A stretch of DNA of 64,000 bases from Streptomyces sp. SDr-06 (GTDB lineage Bacteria > Actinomycetota > Actinomycetes > Streptomycetales > Streptomycetaceae). The position numbers were made by a program, and so were the translations under genes. The DNA is taken from NCBI RefSeq assembly GCF_003324565.1, contig NZ_QOLA01000004.1:124001-188000 (forward strand), read 5' to 3'. Numbering within the stretch: the stretch's first letter is position 1; each line of letters begins with the position of its first letter. Below are positions 24,351-32,256 of this stretch, one piece after another. Below the pieces are notes generated by a model that was given only the letters and a program-made list of their open reading frames with translations, did no database searches and was not told the DNA's origin.

Positions 24351-25139
24351 ATGGAGACGACGGCTGATGATGTGCTTCTGCAGTTCTGCAGGTCGCCCAG
24401 GACGCACAACGAGTACAGGCAATGGGAACAGGACAGCCGTCGGCGTGAGGTAGTGCCGGTGGTGCGGGGGCATGTTGTGCGCGTGGTCTACGAGGCGACG
24501 AGCGCTGATGTGGAACGCATCTGCAGGCGGACGGAGCACGCCCTTGGTGAGGTGCGCAGAAAAGATGGCGAGGCCGTTCGGTCGATTGTGGACTGGCATC
24601 CTGACTTCGCGTTCACTCAGATGTTCCACATATGCATGGAACGATTAGGCACGCCGCCCACTTATCAGGATTTTAGAAGCTTTGCCGAGAATGACCGCCT
24701 TGGGAACCGTATGATCTCAACGCCTGCCCGGGCTAAGGTAAGCGAGGTTATTCGTTCCGGAGTTCCTGAGAGCTTAGCGAAGGATGCCATGCGGTGGCGT
24801 ATTGGTAACGCCTATTACAGCTTTCTTCGAGAGATATACAGTGTTGTGGAGCTGCGAAAAAGAGGAGTGCCTCTCCAGATGCACCCCCTTGCAGACGCTC
24901 TCTTCCGTGTGGATGCGTGGACTCGGCAGGTGGCGCTCAGCCTTCGCGTGAAGAACGAAAAATTCCGGGAAGGACAGCGAGGTCGGAAAAGGCCCGCCGC
25001 CGATCTTCTAGCGGATCTGCGGCCTCCGATTGAGTTCACGGATGTCGAGTTACAACCTGCCGCCGTGTATGGCCGCGTGCACCTGCCGACGCAGGAGCAA
25101 CTCGATGAGACGGCGGTAGCCCTGCTCAGCAGGGAGTGA
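24351..25139 (+). CDS. unrecognised protein of the restriction island with two TTA codons
   Basis: A 262-residue soluble protein; no family was recognised. It is rich in Arg and Glu and mostly helical, with short blocks such as YQDFRSFAENDRLGNR, RWRIGNAYYSFLREIYSVVE and VDAWTRQVALSLRVKNEKFR. No helicase, nuclease or methylase motif was found. GAGGAGG lies 11 nt before the ATG. Codons TTA at 24645 and 24774 are rare in streptomycetes and would need bldA tRNA; codon use is A/T-richer than in the core genes, pointing to transfer. It is sandwiched between Vsr and NaeI, with only 5 bp to the NaeI stop codon, so it likely belongs to the system. Confidence 0.75.
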   Translation: METTADDVLLQFCRSPRTHNEYRQWEQDSRRREVVPVVRGHVVRVVYEATSADVERICRRTEHALGEVRRKDGEAVRSIVDWHPDFAFTQMFHICMERLGTPPTYQDFRSFAENDRLGNRMISTPARAKVSEVIRSGVPESLAKDAMRWRIGNAYYSFLREIYSVVELRKRGVPLQMHPLADALFRVDAWTRQVALSLRVKNEKFREGQRGRKRPAADLLADLRPPIEFTDVELQPAAVYGRVHLPTQEQLDETAVALLSRE

Positions 25140-25144
25140 GACGG

Positions 25145-26152
25145 TTACCTGGGCTGTCGGGTGTGGGCGGGCAGGTCGGGGGCCGGCTGCGGTGCTTCTG
25201 AACCGGTCGCTACCACCCAGCGGCGCCCGTCGAGGCTCACACTGGGCCGGGAGTCCATTCCGGGAACGGCTTCGGCTACCCGTACGCTGACGAATTCCCC
25301 TTCCGCTGGCACTGGGACTCCCAGCTGGGCGGCGATCTGCTTGTGACTCTCGTAGTCACCCATAATCAGGATCCCCTCGTCGCGGAGAGCTGATCTGGAG
25401 CCGCCATTGCCGCGCACACGCTTCATGTAATCCTTCTGCTGGGCGACAGTGCGCACCACATTGCGCCCGATGCGCCGCTGCTGGACGCGCCGGAAGAGCT
25501 CATTGAGGCGGCCCTGGCCTGACGGAGGAGCAAAGACAGCGATGCGGTCGCTCTCGCTCAGGTGCAGAAGCACATTCTCTGGAAGCGGCGCGCTGTGCCA
25601 GAGCCAGAGAATCTTGTTCCGGTGCTCCGCTCTGATGGTGAGTTTCATGTCCCGGTTATTACCCCGGTTGAGCCACTCGGGCTTTATCCGCAGGAGTCCG
25701 GCGCTCCACTGGCTCTTGTAGTCGTCCGCCCAGACAAGCAAGCAGAGGTGACCCAACGCCTCCGGTGGAATCATCCATCCGCCGAACTGCTGAGAGTACT
25801 TGCAGTCAACGTCCGTGCCAGCGATGCGGTAGTCCATGTCCACGCCATCGTCGAACCTGAACTCGCGCTGGAGATTGATCTCGACAACCGTTCCGGCGTG
25901 GGTCTTCTCGGTCTTGAAGAGCGTTTTCCAGTCGTACCTGCCAGTGACTTCGCCGTTGAGCAGTTGGTCAATCGTGTCGCGAAGCACCGTGGCGAAGCGC
26001 TGACCGGCAGGGTCGAGCTGGCGGAGGCGCTCGTACACGGCGGCTAGCTCGGCGTCTTCTTGTAAGAAGGCCTGCGAGTGGATGTTGGCCGCGGCAGCGA
26101 CGTCAAGCGGGAGCAACGGGTAGACCTCGTTCTTCTTGGCGTTGGTTGTCAT
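25145..26152 (-). CDS. NaeI-family type IIE restriction endonuclease
   Basis: A 335-residue homologue of NaeI, with a 21-residue longer N-terminus. Active-site residues line up at a constant offset of 21 from those remembered for NaeI: Glu91 (VVEINLQREF), Asp107 (DMDYRIAG), Asp116 and Lys118 (VDCKYS). The C-terminal effector-binding half is also recognisable (RVNELF-like GRLNELFRRVQ, RIGRNVVRTVAQQKDYMKRV, GILIMGDYE). NaeI needs two GCCGGC sites, one as allosteric effector. The stretch matching NaeI Leu43-Tyr-Asp-Gly is Leu64-Leu-Asn-Gly here, again without a ligase-like Lys. ATG 26152 is chosen as the first codon with homologous downstream content. Transcribed against the rest of the island. 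Confidence 0.92.
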   Translation of the reverse strand: MTTNAKKNEVYPLLPLDVAAAANIHSQAFLQEDAELAAVYERLRQLDPAGQRFATVLRDTIDQLLNGEVTGRYDWKTLFKTEKTHAGTVVEINLQREFRFDDGVDMDYRIAGTDVDCKYSQQFGGWMIPPEALGHLCLLVWADDYKSQWSAGLLRIKPEWLNRGNNRDMKLTIRAEHRNKILWLWHSAPLPENVLLHLSESDRIAVFAPPSGQGRLNELFRRVQQRRIGRNVVRTVAQQKDYMKRVRGNGGSRSALRDEGILIMGDYESHKQIAAQLGVPVPAEGEFVSVRVAEAVPGMDSRPSVSLDGRRWVVATGSEAPQPAPDLPAHTRQPR

Positions 26153-26171
26153 AACACTGCGGAGGAGGGCC

Positions 26172-27185
26172 TCAGGCCGCCCCGTGGCAGTCCCCATAGT
26201 TGATTCCCGAGCCGCACCAGCAGTCCGCGCCGCGGCCGGGGGGCCAGGCTGTGGCTCGGCCTCGGGCTGCCAGGGTTGTTGCGTATTGGGGGAGGAGGTC
26301 CGCGTTGGCGGGGGAGGAGGATTCCGAGGCCGCGAAGGCTTCGTAGGAGGGGACCGTCGCCGTCACGATGCCCAGGTTCGGGGTGCCCGCCGTCGCCAGT
26401 TCGCGCAGGGACGCCTCGATGTCGAGCAAGTGGGCGGTGTGGGTGGGGTATTCGGACTGGAGCTCCGGGTACGCCGTGAGGAGTTCGTCCAGTTCCGGTT
26501 CCGGCCAGTGCAGGACCGCCACCGGGAACGGGCGGGACAGGGCCGCGCGGTAGCTGCCCAACTCGGCGCGCAGGCGGGCGAGTTCGGCCCGGAGCTCGGC
26601 CGGGTCCTCCGAGCCGAGGGACCACAGGCGCTTCGGGTCGTGGAGTTCGTCCAGGGAGATCGGCGCCGTGTGCAGCTCGTCGGCCAGGGTGTCCCACGTG
26701 TCGTGGGCCAGGGCGAGGAGGCGGCGCACCCGGTGGCGCGTGGTGAGGAGGGACTGGGTGCTGTAGGGGATCGCCGTCGGGTCGACGGCCGCCTCCGCAA
26801 CTCCCAGGAGCGTGAGGGCGGTTGTCAGGGAGGCGTGGGCCAGGTCCAGCTCGTCGTGGGCCTCCAGCGTCTCGGCGACGATCTCCCAGGCGGCCGGGTC
26901 GAGCGGGGCCGCCGTGCGGATGCCCTGGATGATGGCGCGGGCCTCCGGCTCGTGGCCGTACTCCCACAGGTTCGCCGCCTTGAACGCCTTCACCAGGTGG
27001 GGGTGGTCCACCTTCGAGGCGAGCAGGCGGTCGTAGAGCGTGGTGGCCCTGGGGCGGTCGCCGGCGAGCTCCAGATGGGCCGCGGCCTGCAGAAGCAGGG
27101 GTTCGTGGTCCTCCGGGTACTGCGCCGCGGTGCGCAGCAGACGCTCGGCTTCGGCAGTGTGATCGGCAGGCGTGTCGGGGCGCAT
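26172..27185 (-). CDS. tetratricopeptide-like protein with C-terminal SEC-C motif
   Basis: A 337-residue protein. The N-terminal 110 residues are helical repeats (EAERLLRTAAQYPEDHEPLL, HLELAGDRPRATTLYDRLL) of TPR type. The C-terminus ends with the SEC-C zinc motif CWCGSGINYGDCHG. SEC-C modules are found on SecA and on many proteins that bind other proteins or nucleic acid. The role is unknown. It lies 20 bp upstream-side of the NaeI gene on the same strand but has ordinary high-G/C codon use, so it marks the right edge of the island. Confidence 0.85.
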   Translation of the reverse strand: MRPDTPADHTAEAERLLRTAAQYPEDHEPLLLQAAAHLELAGDRPRATTLYDRLLASKVDHPHLVKAFKAANLWEYGHEPEARAIIQGIRTAAPLDPAAWEIVAETLEAHDELDLAHASLTTALTLLGVAEAAVDPTAIPYSTQSLLTTRHRVRRLLALAHDTWDTLADELHTAPISLDELHDPKRLWSLGSEDPAELRAELARLRAELGSYRAALSRPFPVAVLHWPEPELDELLTAYPELQSEYPTHTAHLLDIEASLRELATAGTPNLGIVTATVPSYEAFAASESSSPANADLLPQYATTLAARGRATAWPPGRGADCWCGSGINYGDCHGAA

Positions 27186-27301
27186 GAGGGACACCGTACT
27201 GCTGTACGGCGGCCCGGCGGAGGGGGCTTCCGGTCCTGGTGGGTCGAGGCGGTTGTGTTGCGGGCCTGGTGAGTTGTGGTCCCGGCACCTACCCTGCGCC
27301 C

Positions 27302-28090
27302 GTGCGCACAGGGATACCGGTGATGGTGCAGGGCGGGCGCGGGCGTCGGGCCTGGGCGGCCCGGGGGCTGTGGACCGGTGCCGAGCTCGCCGTGACGCTC
27401 GGGCTCCTGGTCCTGCTGCTCGTCGTGCACCAGCTGTGGTGGACCAACCGCGAGGCCCGCGCCGCGGCCGGGCACACCGTCCAGTCGCTGGAGCGGGAGT
27501 GGGGCGGATCTCCTCGCCCCGCCCCCACCTCCGCCACGGTGCCCGACGAGCAGGTGGCCGTCGGGGACGGTCCCGCGCTCGACGGGCCCCAGCCCACCGG
27601 GGCAAGGGCCGCCCCGGCGACCCGAAGCACCCCGCGCGGCGACCAGGCGTACGCCGTGATCCGGATTCCCCGGATCTCGGTCACCGCGCCCGTCGCCCAG
27701 GGGATCAGCAAGGCGGGCGTCCTCGACAAGGGATACGTCGGGCACTACGTGCAGAGCGCCCAGCCGGGGCAGGCCGGGAACTTCGCGCTCGCCGGGCACC
27801 GGAACACGCACGGGGAGCCGTTCCGCCACATCGATGAGCTGGAGCGCGGTGACCGGTTGATCGTCGAGACCCGGGACACCGTCTTCACGTACGTGGTCGA
27901 TTCCACGCTGCCTCAGACCTCCGCCCGTGACGGCGGGACCATAGCCGCCATTCCCCGGAGCGATGTCAAGCCCTCGTACGGGTACAGCGAACCCGGGCAC
28001 TACATCACGCTCACCACCTGCACACCCGAGTTCACCTCCACCTACCGTCTGGTCGTGTGGGGCAAGTTGGTGGCGAGCCGTCCGCGCTAG
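27302..28090 (+). CDS. class E sortase
   Basis: A 262-residue membrane-anchored transpeptidase that attaches LAXTG or LPXTG proteins to peptidoglycan. N-terminal anchor LAVTLGLLVLLLVVHQLWW, a Pro/Ala linker, then the sortase barrel: IRIPRISVTAPV, catalytic His in LAGHRNTHG (about 165), Cys in TLTTCTPE (about 239) and Arg in TYRLVVWG. The TLTTC-TPEF-TYR pattern fits class E, the actinobacterial housekeeping type. The GTG start at 27302 is 6 bp after a TACCCT -10 box, so it is probably leaderless; ATG 27323 is an alternative. Candidate substrates in the window are at 34805 (LPDTG) and 39409 (LAATG). Confidence 0.9.
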   Translation: MRTGIPVMVQGGRGRRAWAARGLWTGAELAVTLGLLVLLLVVHQLWWTNREARAAAGHTVQSLEREWGGSPRPAPTSATVPDEQVAVGDGPALDGPQPTGARAAPATRSTPRGDQAYAVIRIPRISVTAPVAQGISKAGVLDKGYVGHYVQSAQPGQAGNFALAGHRNTHGEPFRHIDELERGDRLIVETRDTVFTYVVDSTLPQTSARDGGTIAAIPRSDVKPSYGYSEPGHYITLTTCTPEFTSTYRLVVWGKLVASRPR

Positions 28091-28099
28091 CGTTCGGGG

Positions 28100-28333
28100 A
28101 TGCGTCGTCGTCGATCCCATGTGCTCTGGCTGGGGGTGCCCTACCTCCTGTACCTCGGGGCGCTGCCCTTCGTGAACAAGGTGCGGCCCGTGGTCTTCGG
28201 GCTGCCCTTCCTCTTCCTCTGGCTGCTGATCGCGACGCTGGCCACGCCGCTCGCCATCTGGCTCACCTGGCGGGGAGACAAGCGGGCCAGGAGCAAGGGC
28301 GCCCGGACCGGGGCTCGGGGAGGCGTGCGATGA
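28100..28333 (+). CDS. DUF3311 membrane protein, symporter partner
   Basis: A 77-residue protein with two transmembrane helices (HVLWLGVPYLLYLGALPFVN and PFLFLWLLIATLATPLAIWL) followed by a basic tail: the DUF3311 pattern. Such small proteins are encoded directly before solute:sodium symporters of the monocarboxylate type. Its last codons overlap the symporter start by 4 nt, so the two are co-translated. Confidence 0.88.
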   Translation: MRRRRSHVLWLGVPYLLYLGALPFVNKVRPVVFGLPFLFLWLLIATLATPLAIWLTWRGDKRARSKGARTGARGGVR

Positions 28334-29829
28334 GCGGTGCCGCTGTGGCCACCACCATCTTCGGCGCCTTCATGGTGGGCACCGTCGCGCTCGGGCTCTT
28401 CGCCGTACGCGGGCGCGGGGGCGGAGGCGGCGGGCTCACCGAGTGGTCCGTGGGCGGGCGGAGCCTGGGGACGGGATTCATCTGGCTGCTGATGGCGGGC
28501 GAGAGCTACACCAGTTTCAGCTATCTGGGTGCCGCGGGCTGGGGATACAACTACGGCGCCCCCGTGCTGTATGTGGTCGCCTACCTGTCCTGCGGCTACG
28601 CGGTGGGCTATGTCGTCGGGCCCATGTTGTGGGCGTACGCGAAGAAGCACGGGCTTGTGGGGATCACCGACATGGTGGCCCACCGGTACGGGCGGCCGTG
28701 GGTCGGGGCGCTCGTCGCGCTGCTCGCGACCGTCTTCCTGCTGCCCTACATCCAGCTCCAGATCACCGGCATGGGCGTGGTCGTCTCGACGATCTCCTAC
28801 GGTGCGGTCTCGCTCAACTGGGCCTATTTCATCGCCTTCGCCGTCACCACCGGGTTCGTGGTCGTCAGCGGGCTGCGCGGCAGCGCCTGGGTGTCGGTGC
28901 TCAAGGACGTCCTCGTGATCGCCACCCTGGCCTTCCTCGCGATCTATGTGCCGCTGCACTACTTCGGCGGGTACGGAGACTTCCTGGACCGGGTCGTCAG
29001 CGAGAAGAGCGACTGGCTCACGTTGCCGGGACACGGTGGAGCCTTTGGACAGGCGTGGTTCGCCACCACCTCCGTCCTCAACTCCCTCACCGTGGTCATC
29101 TTCCCGACGACCGTGGCCGGGTACCTCGGCGCGCGCAACGCCGATGCCCTGCGGCGCAACGCCATGCTGCTGCCCGCCTACAACGTGCTGCTCTTCGTGC
29201 CGATGCTGCTCGGGATGGCGGCGATCTTCGTGGTCCCCGGACTCGCCGGCGCCGACTCCAACCTGGCGCTGTTCAAGCTGGTGGTCGACTCCCTGCCCGC
29301 CTGGACCGTCGGGCTCATCGGGGTGGCCGCGGCGCTGTCGTCCATCGTGCCGATGGCCGTGTTCATGCTGGTCATCGGCACCATGTGGGGCCGCAGCGTG
29401 CTCTCCCTGGTGCCCCGGCTGCGGGAGCGGCAGAAGGCGGCTTCGCAGGTCGTGGTGGTGGTCGCGGGGGCGCTCGCCCTGCTCATGACCTACACCGTGC
29501 CCAACACCCTCGTACGGCTCTCGCTCATCTCGTACGAGGGGATGGCACAGCTTCTGCCGATGCTGCTGCTGGGGCTGGTGTGGCGGAGGCTGACGCTGGT
29601 GGGCGGGCTCGTGGGGCTCGCGGTGGGGGTCGGGACGGTCTGCGGCTTCGTGTTCACCGACCACGACCCGGTGTGGGGGGTCAACGCCGGGATCGTCGCG
29701 CTCGGCCTCAACCTCCTTGTGGCGCTTGCCCTTTCCTGCCTCGGGCCGAAGGGAGAACCGGTCGGTGACGAGGTGCTGGCCCGGGACCCCATTCATGAGG
29801 AGGCGGAATCGGACTCCCTGCGGGTCTGA
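28330..29829 (+). CDS. solute:sodium symporter family transporter (monocarboxylate type)
   Basis: A 499-residue protein with about 13 transmembrane helices. Family signs: GGRSLGTGFIWLLMAGESYT at the start of the core, GAAGWGYNYGAPVLYVVAYL, MLWAYAKKHGLVGITDMVA and a SISYGAVSLNWAY-like central region. With its DUF3311 partner it looks like the MctC/actinobacterial monocarboxylate uptake systems, but specificity cannot be read. The ATG overlaps the upstream stop (ATGA). Short repeats follow the stop. Confidence 0.9.
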   Translation: MSGAAVATTIFGAFMVGTVALGLFAVRGRGGGGGGLTEWSVGGRSLGTGFIWLLMAGESYTSFSYLGAAGWGYNYGAPVLYVVAYLSCGYAVGYVVGPMLWAYAKKHGLVGITDMVAHRYGRPWVGALVALLATVFLLPYIQLQITGMGVVVSTISYGAVSLNWAYFIAFAVTTGFVVVSGLRGSAWVSVLKDVLVIATLAFLAIYVPLHYFGGYGDFLDRVVSEKSDWLTLPGHGGAFGQAWFATTSVLNSLTVVIFPTTVAGYLGARNADALRRNAMLLPAYNVLLFVPMLLGMAAIFVVPGLAGADSNLALFKLVVDSLPAWTVGLIGVAAALSSIVPMAVFMLVIGTMWGRSVLSLVPRLRERQKAASQVVVVVAGALALLMTYTVPNTLVRLSLISYEGMAQLLPMLLLGLVWRRLTLVGGLVGLAVGVGTVCGFVFTDHDPVWGVNAGIVALGLNLLVALALSCLGPKGEPVGDEVLARDPIHEEAESDSLRV

Positions 29830-29895
29830 GCACCACCAGGGACCCGGGATTCCGGGCAGGTCTGAGCACACGGACTCGTGCGGGTCCGAGCGCCA
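29823..29895 (+). repeat. degenerate direct repeats at the symporter 3' end
   Basis: GGTCTGAGCAC spans the stop codon at 29823 and recurs at 29859; a third, weaker copy GGGTCCGAGCGCC begins at 29882. The rest of the gap to 29954 has no other feature. Confidence 0.6.
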
Positions 29896-29954
29896 TCGAG
29901 CATTCCGGGACATTGCGAAGGCTCCCCGCACTTCCGCGGGCGCCGCCCCTGCCC

Positions 29955-31325
29955 TCAGCGGCGGGTGCGCAGGACCGTCGTCAGGGCGGCGGCCACCGCC
30001 GCCAGGGCCGCCGACAGCACGATCACCGTGTCCGGGCCCGCCGGGGCCACGGCGATCGTCAGGGCGACGCCCGCCGATGAACCGATGTAGCGGGCCGTGT
30101 TGTTGGCGCCCGAGCCCATCGCCGCGCGCTCGGCCGGGACGGACTCGACGGCGAGGCGGGGGAGCGCGGCGTTCAGCAGGCCGCTGCCGATGCCCGCGAT
30201 CAGGAGGCCGGGGAGCAGGCGGGACAGCGGGCCCGCGGCGAGGGCGCCGAGCATCGCGAGGACCCCGGCCGCGTGCAGGGCGAAGCCGATGGCGAGCTGG
30301 TGCCGGGCGGGGACGCGGCCCGCCAGGCGCCGGGCCTGGAGCGCCACCACGAACGCGGTGCCCGACCACAGGACGAACAGCCAGGCCGCGTTCATCGGCG
30401 AGATGCCGAGCGACTGGGCGAGCAGGGCGGGCAGATAGCTGAAGAAGCCGATCACCGCGAGACCGGTGAACAGGGCGCCCGCCGACGAGGCCAGGAACTC
30501 CGCGCGCCGGAAGAGCGCCAGGTCGATCATGGGGTTCGTGGCCCGGCGCTCCACGTGGACGAACGCGGCTGTCAGCACGGCGGCGGCGAGCAGCAGGGCG
30601 AGCACGCCGGGGCGCAGCCAGCCGTCGCGGCCGAGGGTCAGCGCGCCGATGAGGGCGGTGAAGGCGAGGCTCAGGGTGATGGCGGCCGTGACGTCCGGGC
30701 GGCCGCCGCGCGGGGCCCGGGACTCGGCCAGGGCGCGCACCGCGAACCCGGCCGTGGCCAGTGCGGGGACGGCCAGGACCGCGTACACCAGGCGCCAGTC
30801 GAGGGTGGCCAGGCTGCCCGCGAGGAGGGGGCCGAGGGCGATGCCGCCGCTGACGAAGGCGCCCCACACGCCGGTGGCGCGGATGCGGGCGGCTCCCGCG
30901 GGGAAGGCGGCGACCAGCAGGCCGAGGCTGCTCGCGAGGACGGCTGCGGACGCCATGCCCTGGGCGACCCGGGCGAGCGTGAAGGTCAGGGTGGTGGGGG
31001 CGAGGGCGCCCAGCGCCATGGTGATGCCGAGGGCGAGGGTGCCGGCGAGGAAGACCCGGCGGCGGCCGTGGTCGTCGGCGAGGCTGCCCGCGATCAGGAG
31101 CAGCGCGGCGAGACCGAGCGGGGCGCCGTTGAGGAGCCAGGCCTGGGCGGAGAGCGCGGTGTGGAACGACGCGGTCATGCCGGGCAGCGTCAGCATCGGG
31201 GCGGTGTAGTTCATCAGCGCGACCGCGGTCGCCGCGCTGGTGACGGCGAGCGTGGCGCCGGGGCGACCGTCGGCCCCGGGGACCCGGGCGGGCCGCTTCG
31301 TGGTGGTGCGTACTGCCTGCGTCAT
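29955..31325 (-). CDS. MFS transporter, multidrug-exporter type
   Basis: A 456-residue major facilitator with about 12-14 helices. Motif A-like segment LADDHGRRRVFLAGTL lies between helices 2 and 3, and GMASAAVLASSLGLLVAAFP and GAFVSGGIALGPLLAGSLA are exporter-type (motif C-like). The ATG at 31325 follows GAGGGATGCC; ATG 31337 is an alternative. It is divergent from an HxlR regulator, with two operator-like palindromes in between, so the regulator probably controls it. Substrate unknown. Confidence 0.88.
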   Translation of the reverse strand: MTQAVRTTTKRPARVPGADGRPGATLAVTSAATAVALMNYTAPMLTLPGMTASFHTALSAQAWLLNGAPLGLAALLLIAGSLADDHGRRRVFLAGTLALGITMALGALAPTTLTFTLARVAQGMASAAVLASSLGLLVAAFPAGAARIRATGVWGAFVSGGIALGPLLAGSLATLDWRLVYAVLAVPALATAGFAVRALAESRAPRGGRPDVTAAITLSLAFTALIGALTLGRDGWLRPGVLALLLAAAVLTAAFVHVERRATNPMIDLALFRRAEFLASSAGALFTGLAVIGFFSYLPALLAQSLGISPMNAAWLFVLWSGTAFVVALQARRLAGRVPARHQLAIGFALHAAGVLAMLGALAAGPLSRLLPGLLIAGIGSGLLNAALPRLAVESVPAERAAMGSGANNTARYIGSSAGVALTIAVAPAGPDTVIVLSAALAAVAAALTTVLRTRR

Positions 31326-31506
31326 GGCATCCCTCATGGCTGGCCCCGGAGTGCTGCCCCCCTGGGGGGCGGGTTCTGGGCGTACGGGTCACGGAATCGG
31401 GCGGGGCTTCGTCGGTGGGCGTCCGTCCGTGCGGGAAGCGCGGTCGCCGCCCCTGGCAGGGGCGGCTGTCGGTAGGTGTCCTCGCCGGCAGGCGCCCCGG
31501 TTGGTG

Positions 31507-31523
31507 GGTTCGGTGAATGAACC
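31507..31523. promoter_or_regulatory. operator-like palindrome 1 (GGTTC-N7-GAACC)
   Basis: GGTTCGGTGAATGAACC, centred 46 bp from an inverted copy of the same motif. Lies in the divergent promoter region of the MFS and HxlR genes. Confidence 0.6.
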
Positions 31524-31552
31524 TGCTTCCTGTGGCCGACCCTAGCACTCAA

Positions 31553-31569
31553 GGTTCGTTCAGTGAACC
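31553..31569. promoter_or_regulatory. operator-like palindrome 2, over the HxlR promoter
   Basis: GGTTCGTTCAGTGAACC matches the first palindrome at 14 of 17 positions when reversed. It covers the -35 region of a promoter whose -10 box is TAGGCT at 31578-31583, so binding would repress the regulator itself. Confidence 0.6.
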
Positions 31570-31577
31570 CACCCCGG

Positions 31578-31583
31578 TAGGCT
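31578..31583 (+). promoter_or_regulatory. -10 box of the HxlR gene, leaderless start
   Basis: TAGGCT ends 7 bp before the ATG at 31591 with no ribosome binding site between. Confidence 0.5.
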
Positions 31584-31590
31584 GGGGCAC

Positions 31591-32124
31591 ATGGCTCTCG
31601 GCAAGGACTACGACTACGCGGCGCAGGAGTGCTCCATCGCCCGCGCGCTGGAGATCGTCGGCGAGCGCTGGACGCTGCTCGTCGTGCGGGACGCGCTCTA
31701 CGGGGTGCGCCGCTACAACGACTTCCTGGTCCACCTCAAGATCCCGCGGGCCGTGCTCGCCGCTCGGCTCGCCTCGCTCACCGAGGCCGGGGTGCTGGAG
31801 AAGCGCCGGTACCAGGAGTCGCCGCCGCGGGACGAGTACGTGCCGACGGAGCTCGGGCGGGCGCTGTGGCCCGCGCTGCGTGCGCTCGGGCTCTGGGGGC
31901 GGGCCTTCAATCCGGACGCGCGGCCGATGCGGACCTTCCACCATGCCGAGTGCGGGACCGAGCTCGGGTCGTACGGGCAGTGCCCGGCCTGCGGGCGGGC
32001 CGTGGCCCCCGAGGACGTCGAGATGAGGCCCGGGGCCGGACTCGGCCCGGCCGAGGACGCGGTGAGCCGCGCGCTGCGAGCACCCAGGCGGCTGTTGCAG
32101 CCACTCGAACTCCAGGCGCCGTGA
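31591..32124 (+). CDS. HxlR-family winged-helix regulator
   Basis: A 177-residue regulator. The HxlR domain fills residues 10-105: CSIARALEIVGERWTLLVVR with the family Cys and the GERWTLLI-type helix, then RRYNDFLVHLKIPRAVLAAR (recognition helix region) and wing residues VLEKRRYQESPPRDEY. A C-terminal extension carries a possible zinc knuckle (HAECGTELGSYGQCPACG). HxlR proteins often sense redox or electrophilic stress by their N-terminal Cys. Divergent to the MFS exporter, which is the likely target. Confidence 0.92.
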   Translation: MALGKDYDYAAQECSIARALEIVGERWTLLVVRDALYGVRRYNDFLVHLKIPRAVLAARLASLTEAGVLEKRRYQESPPRDEYVPTELGRALWPALRALGLWGRAFNPDARPMRTFHHAECGTELGSYGQCPACGRAVAPEDVEMRPGAGLGPAEDAVSRALRAPRRLLQPLELQAP

Positions 32125-32256
32125 CGTCACCGAATTCCGGGGGCGTCGAGGACATTCGCTCGGCCGGCGGCCGTTGTTCGGGCATCGTGTATAACGGCTG
32201 GAGGGAAAGAGGCGGCGCCTGAGGGACGGGCGCGCGAGGGACTGAGGGAGGGCGGC

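Noticed and set aside
18385..26152. Prophage or integrative element
   Set aside because: No integrase, recombinase, transposase or capsid gene, and no tRNA or att repeat at the borders.
18385..26152. DISARM, BREX, Dnd or Pgl system
   Set aside because: The SNF2 protein lacks the partner genes of these systems (no drmB, pglX/pglZ, dnd or PLD protein), and a NaeI-type nuclease is present instead.
28141..31548. Very long open frame on the minus strand (over 1100 codons)
   Set aside because: Shadow frame of high-G/C genes; composition is Arg/Pro/His/Gln-rich with no family motif, and it overlaps the clear symporter and the MFS exporter.
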